Positions 29,890 through 41,405 of a DNA stretch of 64,000 bases are shown here, one piece after another. Source of the DNA: Microglena sp. YARC (Eukaryota; Chlorophyta; Chlorophyceae; Chlamydomonadales; Chlamydomonadaceae); assembly GCA_022414725.1 (NCBI GenBank), contig CM039462.1, forward strand, positions 94,293,457 through 94,357,456, read 5' to 3'. How positions within the stretch are numbered: position 1 is the stretch's first letter; the number at the start of each line of letters is the position of its first letter. The notes beneath the pieces are model-generated. The model was not told the DNA's origin. It ran no database searches and saw nothing but the letters and a program-made list of their open reading frames with translations. The translations under genes were made by a program, and so were the position numbers.

Positions 29890-30180
29890 GCTGCAGCCGC
29901 CGCCGCGACACGTTTTCTGTCACTATTGGTTGCAGCAAGTCGTGCACTTTCGCGACATGTGGCGGCCAATCGACCTCAGATTGAGGCGACAATAAGTCGC
30001 CTCGCAAACAAGCAACTGAAACACGCGTGGCATGTGCACCCGCCGAGACACGTTTTCTGTCACTCTTGGTTGCAGCAAGTCGTGCACTTCGCGACATGTG
30101 GCGGCCAATTGGACCTCAGATTGAGGCGACAAGTCGCCTCGCAACACAAGCAAATGAAACACGTGCGCCATGTGCCGACA
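29890..30180. repeat. 146-bp tandem duplication
   Basis: Two units with GACACGTTTTCTGTCACT, GGTTGCAGCAAGTCGTGCAC and GACCTCAGATTGAGGCGACA; the second is slightly shorter. GCGACA...AAGTCGC can pair locally. No gene is seen. Confidence 0.85.
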
Positions 30181-30279
30181 CCCCCTTACTGTTTTCCACG
30201 TTTTATTGTTTATGCACGCAGGCCGTGCGTAAGAAAGACGACGCTCAGATTTGCTTTCGTATTTGAGGTATGAAAATAA

Positions 30280-30665
30280 TTGATTCGCGTTGTGATAAAA
30301 AGGCTTGGCCTGACAAAGAAAAAAGCAAAGTTCTTCTCCAGGCCTGATAACTTATATGAGAAAACCACGTCATTCATAAGCCAAAGGGAACGGTTAAAAG
30401 AGGAAGGGAGGACTTTTGGATCGATCGACGAAACTTCATTTGGAAGACATACAAGAGACGTGTTTGGCTACTCACCAAAGGGAGAGCTACTGGTTGTACC
30501 GAGGTTGAGACCTAGGGTGACGACAATGTCGGCACTTTGTCTTATTCAACAAGGCAAATGAGACATTTATTTTAACATCAGGCAAGGGTCTTTCAACACG
30601 CATACTTTTGTTGAGTTTTTAGAAAATTTGGACTGATGATTCTATAAAAGCCAAGATGTGTATAA
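30280..30665 (+). pseudogene. Mariner/IS630-type DDE transposase fragment
   Basis: SIDETSFGRHTRDVFGYSPK holds the first catalytic Asp context and the GYSPKG motif of the DDE_3 transposase family. It is followed, after an in-frame stop at 30559-30561, by QGSFNTHTFVEFLENL, the next conserved block. The C-terminal PPYSP..N.IE region is missing here but is found separately at 43.68 kb. The remnant lies directly upstream of a Fanzor gene in the same orientation, suggesting both belonged to one element. Confidence 0.7.
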
Positions 30666-30770
30666 GGCTTTGAGTTCTGTTAAAGAGAAACACGTAGAGG
30701 CTTTTTTTCGAAAGTCATTGAATACAATTTCTGGACCTTGATACAAGGCAATAGATACATTGGCTACTAA

Positions 30771-32830
30771 ATGGAGACGATAGTCAATAAAGAGCCTCCG
30801 GACAAGCGTACGCGACCGGACCGGGCGGCCAAAATTAAGGACAGGAAAAACGGCGAGGAGAACGTGGTAAAGTGTACACTGAGTCGGATCATAGCGGATA
30901 AGGACAACAAGGACGTTATCACCAAGGGATTAAGGAGCGGGTCGACAGCGTATCCAAGAGGACTTATCTTGCGGTGTTGCGGTGAACCGGATATTAAAAA
31001 GTCTTCGAAGGGGTACCAGATGCGCAACTTCAACACTGTAAGTGTCCCTAGCGTCGACCAGAACTTCATTCGGCAGCTTATGGTGGGGTCGAGAACAGGC
31101 GCACATGGAGACGAGGGACGCCACAAGTCGAACGGTTCTTTCACAACAACTATTGGTTTAGGGAGAAGATTGAGGGGCGCGAGGTAATTGTGAAAAATAA
31201 GAAACAATACGTGGGTGCCATCGCTCGCTACGATGGCGATCGAAACCTGTACAGCCACGCGTCGAAGAAGTACCTGACCAATTTCAATACCACTACAGAG
31301 TCCATCTCTCCACATGGATCAAGAAGTTCGTTTACTCGAAGGAAAACAGGATCTTGGCCAAGGAGTTCAAAGATGAGCACGCATTGACGAGACCCGTATT
31401 CCACCGATACCTCCTCTACGATATCCACTCTTGGGGAGTAAAGGAAGACCTCATAGCGATACATTCGCTCCTACCGGAGCGAACAAAGATGTTGCTGAAG
31501 ATTCAGCACTCGATCATCGGACGGGACGAGATCAACCGACAGTGGCTTAAGAGCGTTTCCAACACCAGGCAAGATGATCCGGTACAACGTCTTTATCAAT
31601 CGATACCTCGAGGCACAGAGGACGAGGGCTACGCCAAGCTGGTCACATCGCTCCCATCCCAACAGTCAAGCACTCCTTCATCACGATAGACACCGACGGC
31701 CTACTGGGCGTCCTCAAGGACGTGGGTCTCGTCGAGAGTCTCGAAAAGACGCTGACGAACAAGGAGCACTGGGAGTCGGTCTTCGATGTGCGAAAAACAT
31801 CCGTTCTACTGGGAAAGGGTGTTTTACATGCACCATAGACACTGACGGCGTAATGGCTTGTACCCACTTTCCTAGGGCCGAGAAGAAAAAGATTTCAATC
31901 AAGGACGACGGAACGGCGATTAAGAAGCAGACCAAGACTCTCCTCGAGTTTTCCGAGTCCGACCCCAATGTGGTGGTCGTTGCAAACGACCCTGGCCGCT
32001 GCAACATTGCCTTTTTGACTTGGAAGAAAAATAAGGTCGAAGAAAAAGATAAGGGGGGTAGGAAGAGGAAGAGGCACTGCGAGTTCGGGAGCAAGAGACT
32101 CACGCGGGAGCGGTACTACGTTGAGAGCGGGGTCTTCAAATCTAGAGGTCCGACCAAGAAGTGGTTGTCTAACATCCAGGACTGCCTTGACGAACTGAAG
32201 GACAACAGTCCCAAGCGCACATCTCTAGAGTTGTTTGACGCTTACGTGACTGTAATGGTCAACCATTGGGATTCTCGATGGGGAGAGATGTCCAAGTCGC
32301 GGTGGGGCGCGCAGCGCCTGCGGCTCTACGGTGGCAAGAAACGTGTCTTAGCACGCTTCTTCAACGAGGTCCAGGCGGATGTCGGTGAGAGGAAAACAAT
32401 TGTCATCGCATACGGTTCTTCTAAGTTTGCCCCTGGTGGCAAGGGTGAACTTTCTGTCCCTACAACGAGCGCGTTCTATGCGTTTAGCGACCGTTTCAAG
32501 GGGCGTGTTGCCGTCATTGACGAATTCCGTACCACAAAGATCTGGCACAAGGACAGCACCACCGTCCTCCAGAGTGTGCAGTCCGAAAAAGAAGGGCGCA
32601 CGGTTCGAGGCTTGCTATGGTGCAGTTCCACCATGGAGAACAGCAAGTTGTTTGTAAACCGTGACCTAAATGCAGCCATTAACATCCACAATTGCTTTAC
32701 AATGTACCCAACCCGCCCCGGAATTCTTGCGAGGCCAAAGAAATATTGCAAACTGGAAGTTGTGGTAGGACGCACAATTGATTACAAGCTGACAGGTTCT
32801 TTACAGAACGCAGTGTCGAGCGAAGTGTAG
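30771..32830 (+). pseudogene. Fanzor (eukaryotic TnpB/OrfB-like RNA-guided nuclease), N-terminal half frameshifted
   Basis: The intact C-terminal half (from about 31810) shows RuvC-I Asp at 31988-31990 (VVVVANDPGRCNIAFL) and a RuvC-III NRDLNAAINI. Upstream, natural-looking protein hops among frames at least three or four times between 30771 and 31810 (VERFFHNNYWFREKI; LLYDIHSWGVKEDL; IDTDGLLGVLKDVGLVESLE). The zinc-ribbon site looks degenerate: the region before RuvC-III has FRTTKIWHK and LLWCSS instead of paired CxxC motifs. Fanzors are nucleases guided by an RNA usually encoded at the element end; no such RNA was identified. Probably dead, although introns or sequence errors could account for part of the frame changes. 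Confidence 0.75.
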
Positions 32831-33017
32831 AAGATAAACACATACAAGAGGATTTTGGGGGACTCGGCATATTATGTAACATAATTCCCTTGTCCGAGTG
32901 TATCTAGCTCCGTGGATTTAAATGGCGATTTGGATGTGTTGTGTCATGTCGTTGATGACCAAGTGAGAAAGGGTGGGTTGACAATGTTGATCACCCTAGG
33001 TGCTGCAGAGAGGCTCG

Positions 33018-33245
33018 ATGAATGATGCTGCTTCTAGAAATGAGGAAGAGAGAGGAGAACAAAACAAAAAGGAAATTATGCAGATGGGGATCTTCGGACC
33101 TTTAATCATGCCCGGCATGATCTTACCTCCGGCACTACACAGGCTTGGTGGGGGGCTTACCACCGTTCGTGTAGGACACGAACAGATAGGGGATCTTGTC
33201 GAGTCAGTCACCACTCTCATCAAGGACGGCGGCATCTGTGTCGAG
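33018..33245 (+). CDS. Possible short coding fragment ending in a minisatellite
   Basis: From ATG 33018 the sequence reads a charged N-terminus then FGPLIMPGMILPPALHRLGG and HEQIGDLVESVTTLIKDGG before entering the 33.2-kb minisatellite, where the frame only continues by repeat. It may be a truncated gene. No family is recognised. Confidence 0.3.
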
Positions 33246-33670
33246 TCACAAGGCGACCTCTCGCATCACGGCGGCACCTGTCGAGTCACATCACAGGGCG
33301 ACCTCTCGCATCAGGCGGCACATGTGTCCAGTCACAAAGCGACCTATCGCATCACGGCGGCACCTGTCGAGTCACATCACAGGGCGACCTCTCGCATCAG
33401 GCGGCACATGTGTCGAGTCACAGAGCGACCTCTCGTATCAGGCGGCGGCACCTGTGTCTAGTCACATCACGGCGGAACCTGTCGAGTCACATCACATGGC
33501 GACCGACCTCTCGCATCACGGCGGAACCTATGTCGAGTCACATGGCGACCTCTCGCATCACGGCGGAAACTGTCGACTCGACTCGAGTCACATCACATCA
33601 CACGGCGACCACTACACGCTCTCATCAAGGCGGATCCTGTCGTGTCGAGTCGAGTCGAGTCGAGTCACAG
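33226..33670. repeat. Minisatellite, inverted relative of the 0.64-kb array
   Basis: About nine units of GTCGAGTCACA..GGCGACCTCTCGCATCACGGCGGCACCT type, the reverse complement of the first minisatellite. It ends in a (GTCGA)n stretch near 33640-33665. Confidence 0.9.
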
Positions 33671-34161
33671 CACACTGTGATTTCGCAGACCCCGCCCCGT
33701 CCCCACGTTCGTCCATCATCGTTGTCAACTCATCCTCACACACACCAAGGCGGCTTTCGCTGACTTCGAGGCGCGCGAAACACGTGGCAGATCTGCTGAC
33801 CTGTTGAAAATGAAAATGAAAATGTTGTACACTCGTATTTTCATGGGCGCGCGAACACACGTGTCAGATATGCTGACATGTTTACTACTGGGAAACACAT
33901 TTGTAGTCAGTCTCAAGCAGACGTCTGATTGACAAACTATGGCGGGAGTATGAAAGATATATCGAGGGACACACTCACGGGGGAAGCGGGGAATTCAGAT
34001 GCGGACTCGTGAGCATCTTTACCAGGCCACGACACGCTACGCCAGGCCAGGCCCGGACCCTTGAGTACTGCTGCCACTCTGCACGACCTCTCCATCGGAG
34101 GATCAGATCTTGCTGTTCGTTTGTTTATCTTGGTGTTCACCCCTCGCAGAAAAAGTCTGCC

Positions 34162-34213
34162 ATGGGTAAGAAGTTGAACATGGCGAGCATCGAGGCTGGC
34201 ATGTGGCTGCATA
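34162..34213 (+). pseudogene. LRAT-like protein 2, 5' part (split gene)
   Basis: From ATG 34162 the sequence encodes the first 17 codons of an LRAT-like protein (KKLNMASIEAGMWLH), matching LRAT-1 apart from one missing residue and a His for Gln. It is interrupted at a TA dinucleotide (34212-34213) by a mariner-type terminus. The remainder resumes at 41468. The 52 bases up to and including the TA leave phase 1, and the 3' part continues in that phase. Upstream ~170 bp are shared with the LRAT-1 upstream region. Confidence 0.85.
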
Positions 34214-34319
34214 CAGTCGGAGACGCAATTTGTGGGACACCCTACCGGTGACCCTTGAACCCAATGGGTAGATCAGCTAAAGGCGAGTACATATTTTTGC
34301 CCTTCATCTCTGTATTTCA

Positions 34320-36285
34320 GCATTTAAGCTGGCCCAAAGGATAACAAGGCAAGCTGCTGACAAACCCAGGTGGGTCGGTCGGTTTAGCGCTCACACTCGC
34401 CTCGATGGAAACTGTGGTTTTGGGGGGAGGAGAGGGAACACAGAATGCCTCAGGTCGCTCTCTCCCGTCCATCCACGTTGTCAGAAGCAGAAGAAGGTTC
34501 TTGGCAGCGTTCACGTCTCGGTTCCAGGTTGCACCACAGCGCACATTGGATGATGCGCTTTTGACACTGTCTCTACAGTGCAGTACTTTGTGGACCTTGA
34601 CGTTCTTCACACCACCATCTTCTGCTTCTCAACAGTTATAGACCCGTCGATTGGGGACTCTTTGCAAACTCCGCGCCAGACTACGCTGTCTGCCTTCATG
34701 TTGACAAGCCTCTGGAAGCAGCCGTGACATTTACAAGAAGTGTTGCGTTCGTCGACGTTTTTGAACAAAACATTCTTACGACGTGAGAGGCACCTCCTGA
34801 TCTCTTTGATGGCCCGGAACATGAACGACTGATACCATACCCTTGGTTGGACCAGTTGCCGAAGCCAACAACGGTCGTCTGTGCCCTTGGTGCAATCACA
34901 TCGCATACCTTTTCAATCGTCTTCTGTTTACCAACGTATCGAAAGAATCGCATAGATCGGTAGCCTTTGTTGGCTCTGTGTTGTAGGAGGATCGGGAGCG
35001 CTTTGAGATAAGCTCTGACATGGTCCTGCAGGTCGGACATGTTGCTCGTATTAGGCGATGGAATGGACTTCACGAGGTCTTGAGTCTCGTCATTCCATTT
35101 GTAGGTGCGCTTGCTTGTATTGTACCCAGCAACTTCGCTAAAGCGAGCCGAGCTGAAAGACTCGATGCGACCTGCAGAAGATGCTACCGTGACGATATCT
35201 GTCATTCCAGGGTCTACTCCGACACGCAGCGCACCCACTGCGTCCTTGCACTCTACGATATTTGCGTCCTTTGGATAGCCTGCGTTTTCTCCTTCTTCAA
35301 CGACCTCTTCTTTACCCTTCTGCTTCATTTGGACGGATACCCCTTTACCGTCGCTGAGGATTCGGTTGTCAAAGCGAGACCTTTTCGTCTCAAGACCTTG
35401 GACATTAAAGTACTTTCGCCACAGCATTGTATGGTTCTCGTAACGTCCATCGCCAGAGACGCTCTCGAGTGGCGAATCACCCATGCTGAGAAGCTTCATG
35501 AAAGTCATGGAAGATATCGGGACGTACGAAATTGTGAAGCCGTTCTTGCGAGGAAGGATACTGAACAGACGGGGGTGACTTTTTCTTGTTTTTTTATCTT
35601 TCGGATCCACTCGTCCGACCTCTCCCAACTCTGTAAGCACGTGATGGAACAATCGCATTGTCAGGTGCGCTCTAGTGTTGAACTGCTTCCCTCTTGGCAG
35701 CGGAAAGAGAGCCCTCAAGTGACTGACAACCTCTTTGATGTGGATCGCATGCACGAGGCCCTCTGGGATGATTGTGTCGATTTTCGATTCTGGGTACTGG
35801 ACCACCGCTTTGACAATCTTCTTGAAATGTTTCTTCAGAGAGGGATGTTTCAAGCGCAGGTACTTGATAACGACCCTGTCCACGTTTGCCCAGACGCTGT
35901 TGCACGCCATCGTTGCCATTTGTATTGAGACGTCTGCGATTACTTGTCCCCAAGGACGAACGTCCACCTTCACGTATCCTGCAGGTCTTAGGGCGTCGAA
36001 AGCAACCATGGTATCATTGAAGCTCTGGCCCAGAGTATCCTTTCGAACATTGGAGGTCGATACCGCAAAGAGGCACCTGTAATAAAAGTTCCGATCCAGG
36101 TGTGGCAACTGCTTGACGTCAAAGTCTCCATCATCGAGGCATCTTGTGATATGAAAGTTTGCGAATAAGTATGCCTCTGCAACTGCGTGGTTGATTAAGA
36201 GTACCATGCTTTGTATCCGTTGTACTATGCTTTGTACTATGCTTTGTATTTTCACCTCTTTCAATAGCATCGCACCTCGTCGCAT
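34320..36285 (-). pseudogene. Fanzor nuclease with two frame breaks near the C-terminus
   Basis: The main frame (36285-34696) encodes 529 residues: an N-terminal helical/basic part, then RuvC-I Asp at about residue 358 in RVGVDPGMTDIVTVA. The frame shifts near 34850-34870 into one carrying the zinc-ribbon start (DERNTSCKCHGCFQRL), and again near 34610 into one carrying VLHCRDSVKSASSNVRCG and NRDVNAAKNLL (RuvC-III Asp). Four zinc-ligand cysteines and the final Asp are therefore present, only out of frame. Fanzors make RNA-guided DNA cuts and are carried by diverse eukaryotic transposons, including mariner types. The guide RNA gene would be expected beyond the 3' end, toward the left terminus (34214-34320), but was not identified. 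Confidence 0.8.
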
Positions 36286-36400
36286 CCTTCCTCACCGCAT
36301 CGCATCGCATCGCATACCCAAACTCGCAACTTTCAAATTGCACCTGTCACCCGGCACCCAATAACTCGCTGCTCTCCCAACTAAACCTGTGCGAATAGCT

Positions 36401-37258
36401 ATGACAATAACTAGAAGTCAGACGCAAGACATGAGCATTGACCCTGGATCACCCGGGGATAGTGCACTCCCCCCGTGGTTTGCAATGTGGTACGCTACAG
36501 TGCTTAAACCCGCACTGGACAAATCGTTCGACTCGATTAAAAAAGAGTCGCATCAAACATTGAAGTTGGTGGAAGGACTTTTGAGTGAGATGCGGGAAAC
36601 CGTTCAGAAACAGACCACTAAGATCGCAAACATAGAGGCCACTCTGAACGCCCAGAGGGATACGATAGTATCCCAGGAGAAGCGCATTTCCGCCCTGGAA
36701 GCTGCTATCAAGGATCGGCCGGTGGTGCCCCCAGCACGGGGAAAAGAATCTGCATGGAGTCGGCCACTCATACAGCGACCGGGCTCAGCCCCCCCAGACC
36801 AAGCAGGTTACGACATGCAATTCAGGATCTCAGGCATCCCTGAAGATCCCAACGAGAATGACAGACAGCTAGCGGTGGCTGTAAAGTCTAAGCTCACCCA
36901 GGCTTTAGAAGCCAACAACACCTACGCCCAGAAGGAGCAAGACAAGGCAGAGTTTACTATTGTGTCCGCTCGACGCATGGGAGGCAAGGTGGATCCCTCA
37001 CGACCCCGCCTTGCCCTAATCACAGTATCCTCCAGCTTCGATGCTTCCTCCATTGTGAGGAACCGAAGGTTTCTCAAGGATAGCGGAATAGCAGCTCTGG
37101 ATTTCTTGTCTCCTGAGGAGCTGAAGCTGCACAAGGAACACCTCCCAGCGTTTCTGGAAGCTAAGAGGGACCCCTCTAAGTGGGTTTCGTTCAATAGAGG
37201 ACTCCTGAAGGTGCGGGACAAGGCCCCCCCCTCAGGTGTCTCATCGACTGATGCATGA
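36401..37258 (+). CDS. LINE ORF1 protein (coiled coil plus RNA-binding domain)
   Basis: 285 residues from the ATG at 36401. A long heptad region (SFDSIKKESHQTLKLVEGLL to ISALEAAIKD) forms a coiled coil over about residues 40-120. It is followed by a Pro-rich linker and an RRM-like domain (MQFRISGIPEDPNENDRQLA; RPRLALITVSS), as in L1-type ORF1 nucleic-acid chaperones that coat the LINE RNA. It ends at TGA 37256-37258, in the same frame as ORF2, with ATG overlapping the stop as ATGA. Confidence 0.85.
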   Translation: MTITRSQTQDMSIDPGSPGDSALPPWFAMWYATVLKPALDKSFDSIKKESHQTLKLVEGLLSEMRETVQKQTTKIANIEATLNAQRDTIVSQEKRISALEAAIKDRPVVPPARGKESAWSRPLIQRPGSAPPDQAGYDMQFRISGIPEDPNENDRQLAVAVKSKLTQALEANNTYAQKEQDKAEFTIVSARRMGGKVDPSRPRLALITVSSSFDASSIVRNRRFLKDSGIAALDFLSPEELKLHKEHLPAFLEAKRDPSKWVSFNRGLLKVRDKAPPSGVSSTDA

Positions 37259-40200
37259 AGTGGACTAAGGTGCCTTGCATGGAACATCAGAGGACAACTC
37301 AGTGTTCTAAGCAGCTGCGGTGCAGCAATGAAAGTGGTGAGAAAACACAACATTTTATTGTTTTCACACACAGGGGTGCGTGGCCAGCTAGACACCCCCC
37401 ACATTCCAGGTTTCAAATGCCTTTCTTGTGCCCCTCGCCCCAAGTTGAGCAAGGATGGGGGGGTAGCTATCTATGTCCGCACTTGCCTAAATGCTACTTT
37501 AGTCCATGAGGCACCTGAATTAGGCATGGCATGGATTCGCATACATGGAACACACATTGGTGTGTGCTATATCCCACATGCTAACAGCTCATACTACAAA
37601 CATGGTGACGACTGCATTAGTATAGAGGACCACTTCCTCACTCTAGGTAAAATCATTGGGAACTTCCAGGAAAAAGGCAACGTTATGGTGATGGGTGACT
37701 TCAACGCTCGGGTTGGTCTTGGTGTGGACAATGATGATACCGAGTTAGGAGATGAACCAGTATCCCAAACCAATAGTACAGCCCCCAACCAAACCATTCA
37801 ACCGAGGTGTAGCATGGACACAGCTCCCCCCAATCGATTGGGGGGGGCCCTACTCCAGCTATGTGTAGTAACTGGTCTTATCATCCTTAACGGTAGAACA
37901 GAAGGTGATATGCAAGGTGCACATACCTTCTTTGCAGATGGCATGGACAAGAAATCTGTCATTGATTATGCGCTAGCCGCCCCTAGTCTTCTCAACACCC
38001 CAGGTGTCAAGTTTAGTGTGGCTCCCAAGCATGACTGCCCTCTCAGGCCCGGGGGTGGAAAGTTTGACCACATGCCTATCACACTCCACATACCAGATGC
38101 TGCCCTTAGGCCTTCTCAAGGTACTATTAGTACACCTGCTGGTGGTAAACCTTCGCCCAAACTGAAATGGAAAGACAACTATGTCCAGATGTATGCACAC
38201 ACAATTAAGCGTGATCCAGACGTTAAACGATTACTTGACAATGCACTCCATAGCTCATCTATGGAAGATTCAGAGAAGGGGATTGCTAGTGCTATTTAAC
38301 TAGCCATAAGCAAATGCACACCATGTCACAAACCTGTAGCTAAGCGTAAGCACGGGCCCGTGAACGCATGGTATGATGATGAATGCAATCGTGCTAGACA
38401 GGCAGCAAGCCAAGCAGAACATCAACATGGCTCTAGCTCTGACTTGGCTGGTTCTATGCACAAGGAGTACAAGAGGATTCTCAGAAGAAAGAAGAGGAAG
38501 TGGCTAGAAACACGCATGGAGAACCTTCATACGAATCTTCGGCATAATCCAAAAAGTTTTTGGAAAGACGTGCGTGAGCCTAACAAGGCCACTACGGCAG
38601 ACATCACAATTCATGATTGGACTGATTATTTTGCAGACCTCTTTGATGTGCAAGTAGGTATTGATCCAAGTCTGGATGCTAGGGACTTTGTCCCTCAAGC
38701 TGATGGACCTCAGATAGAGGCCGCACCAACATGGTTATGTCAAGACTTTACCACGAAGGAGGTGTTTTCTGTTCTCCAATCCCTACGGAAAAACTCTTCC
38801 CCCGGGGTAGATGGTATCCCTGCAGAATGGTACAGATTTGCTTCCCATGAAGCCAACTCCCGATTTGTACAAGCTATGACTAACCTGTTTAATCTCATCT
38901 GGAAGACTTCTTACCCTAGCCAATGGGCTGCAGCTGCCTTGGTACCCGTACCCAAATCCAAAGGCAGTGTGTATGACAAGGACAACTATCGAGGTCTTGC
39001 GGTGAGCAACTCCATAGGAAAGATCTTCTCCCTTTGCATGCTACGTAGACTAGATGATTGGTCAGAAGAATTCAACCTCAGAGCCGCTGGCCAATATGGA
39101 TTTAGAAGTGGTAGGGGTACTGCAGATGCATCATTCATTCTTAACCATATTGTAGATAAATATAGAGAAAAGAAAAAACCACTCTTTGTGGCTTTTGTTG
39201 ATTTCAAGAAGGCTTATGATTGGGTCAACAGAGACTTGCTATGGGATTGCTTAGCAAGGCTAGGAGTCAAGGACCCCTATCTCAGTATTCTGAAGTCCAT
39301 GCATATTCATGTTGTTTTCCAAGTTCGCCTACATGGGGACATTGGATCCTCCTTTCCATCCCTTGTAGGAGTTAAACAAGGAGACCCCCTATCCCCACTC
39401 CTATTCGGTCTGTTCATTGATAGAATTGAATCGTTCCTCCAATCCAAGCTCCCAAATGTAGGGGCTGAGCTTAGGGGAAAGATTCTGCAACTGTTACTTT
39501 ATGCTGATGACCTAGCTATAATGGCAGAATCCCCGGCAGATATGCAAGCGATGCTTGACTGTCTGAGAGATTTCTGTGAGGCTACTAAGATGGCTGTGAA
39601 TATAAAGAAAACTGAGATTGTCGTTTTCAACAAGCAATTCTGTGATGAGGCCCGCATGGATCCTGATTACAAATTTGTCTATGATGGAGCACAACTTTCT
39701 ACAAAGTTATCTTTTATCTACTTGGGATCCCTCTTTGTGGATGGTGACTCAAGCAATCGTGCAAAAGCTGCTTTTTCTAGGATGCTCACTAAGGCCCAAA
39801 AGGCACACCACATGCTCCGTAGGCGATGCCATACTATGGAGATATACAATATTGATATTCTCACCCACCTGTTTGATTCTCTTGTACAACCTATCCTGAA
39901 TTTTGGCTGTGAGGTGTGGGCTCCTTCTATTCTGAACAACACACTTATCTCAAATGACCATGCTTGTGAGAAATGGCATAGAGGTATACTTAAACAAATG
40001 TTGGGTGTTTGCCAATCTACTACATCTAATATTATCATGGAAGAGCTGGGTAGAACCCCGTTGTGTTTTGCTTGGCTTAAACAAGCTTTGCGCTTCTGGA
40101 ACAAGACCATACATAAAGAACCTGAGGATCTCATTAGAATGGCTCTTGAGGAATCTTTTGACTCCAACACTGGCTGGGTTCATGACTTGCGTTGTGCTCT

Positions 40201-40828
40201 CCACAAGCTAGGATCCAGTAAAAACATCAACATTTTGGAGGCTGTCGATGTCGAAGGTATTATGTCTGAAGTTTTTGAGTCATGGAGGTTTAAGTACCCA
40301 AGTGACACCAATGCAGTTAGAGACATCCCTGATGAGAGAAGGGTTGGCTTTAAACGCCTCCGATACCAAAAATGGTTCGCAGCCAACAGCAATGACGAGA
40401 ATGGCTTGATTCCCTTTACATCCGCCTTACATAAGCAGGATCAGATTCGTTCTATAGCACAGTTTAGAATGGGTTCCCATTGGCTGAACACAGAAAGAAT
40501 GAGAGTGGTGGATAGAGCACACATCCCTCGCTCAATGAGACACTGTCAAATGTGTGGGTTCCAAAAACCTGAGGATGAAATGCATATGTTTGAGTGCCCT
40601 TTTTATAATGATATTCGCCTCCGCTACCAGAAGCTGTTTACAGATATTTATAGGCATGTCCATGAGGATACCAACTTAACCGTATGGAATGTGGAATTCT
40701 GCGATTCCACATTCAGAACCTTTATGAATGGAAATGGCACTAAATCTTTTTGGAGCAACCTAGCCGACTATCTTTCTACTTGTAGAAGAGCAAGACAGGA
40801 AGCCCTGGACTGCTTAGTGGCACCGTAA
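37259..40828 (+). CDS. LINE ORF2: endonuclease-reverse transcriptase with one internal stop
   Basis: It directly continues the ORF1 frame after the TGA and has no ATG before residue ~24. The endonuclease begins LRCLAWNIRG and carries VMVMGDFNARVG, SVIDYALAA and FDHMPITL. A single in-frame TAA at 38297-38299 separates it from the reverse transcriptase, which has FVDFKKAYDW, GVKQGDPLSPLLFGLF and LLLYADDLAIMA catalytic motifs. A C-terminal zinc knuckle (HCQMCGFQKPEDEMHMFECP) is intact. It would nick target DNA and prime reverse transcription. The internal stop probably inactivates this copy. Expression of ORF2 would need stop readthrough or termination-reinitiation at the ATGA. Confidence 0.88.
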
Positions 40829-41104
40829 TTGATCATCCCTTTTTTTCTTCTTCTTGTGACTTCTCATTTGTTAGCTTCTTACCTCCGCCACTGTAAGTGG
40901 TTGAGATCTGGGTCCGGCTCTAAGGGGTTTAATACCTACGCCACCAAAACGGTGGTTGGGAGTTTGGTTTGTTTGTCCTCGACACACCCCTGATGTAATG
41001 GGGTTTTTTGCTTTGTGGGTGCTTTTTCTTTTTGTTTAAAGCACAGAGTCTCATACACCCTCGCGGTGTCAAGTAGACTTTAACATGTAATGTAATGTAT
41101 CCTT

Positions 41105-41405
41105 GAGGAGATCTGATGCCTCGATACATCCATGCACAGAGAATTAAGCGTCTTCTTGACGACGCTGATGTTAATATCGTCATCTCCTTTGTCTTGCACT
41201 ACCCCCATTAAGAGGGGGTGAGTATTCTTTTTCTTTTGGTGATATAATATTGTACCCACATTTCTTTATACCATTTCCTACGTTATCATGATTGATGCAG
41301 AGATAAGACACCGCGCGGTTGTTCACTAGATTAGATGCCTTGAATTTTTTGTGTCAATCACCTGAAGACAGTATCTGTATTGACAAGATCGGTTACAAAT
41401 CTTGA
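41105..41405 (+). pseudogene. Right inner part of the mariner element with transposase 3' remnant
   Basis: The last ~70 bp encode LNFLCQSPEDSICIDKIGYK then stop, matching the C-terminus of the DDE transposase fragment at 43.97 kb (LNVLYQSPEDNICCIDKIGY). The preceding ~230 bp contain no recognised coding sequence. Confidence 0.6.

Larger units (their letters stand above)
36300..41099 (+). mobile_element. LINE retrotransposon, full-length or nearly so (copy 1)
   Basis: It contains ORF1, then ORF2 with apurinic-type endonuclease and reverse transcriptase, a 3' UTR of about 270 bp and a TAATG-repeat 3' tail (ATGTAATGTAATG at ~41085-41098). The 5' boundary is not certain. It lies inside the mariner/Fanzor composite. 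A 5'-truncated near-identical copy is at 57.77-60.33 kb on the other strand. Confidence 0.9.

Noticed and set aside
33196..33807. Plus-strand frame of ~200 codons over the second minisatellite
   Set aside because: Same repeat in inverse orientation; several frames are open at once.
37255..37509. ORF2 of the LINE starting at the overlapping ATGA (84 codons)
   Set aside because: This frame gives no endonuclease similarity; the real endonuclease sequence lies in the ORF1 frame.
39718..40170. Minus-strand frame of 150 codons within the LINE reverse transcriptase
   Set aside because: It lies entirely opposite conserved RT coding sequence and recurs as the same shadow in copy 2.
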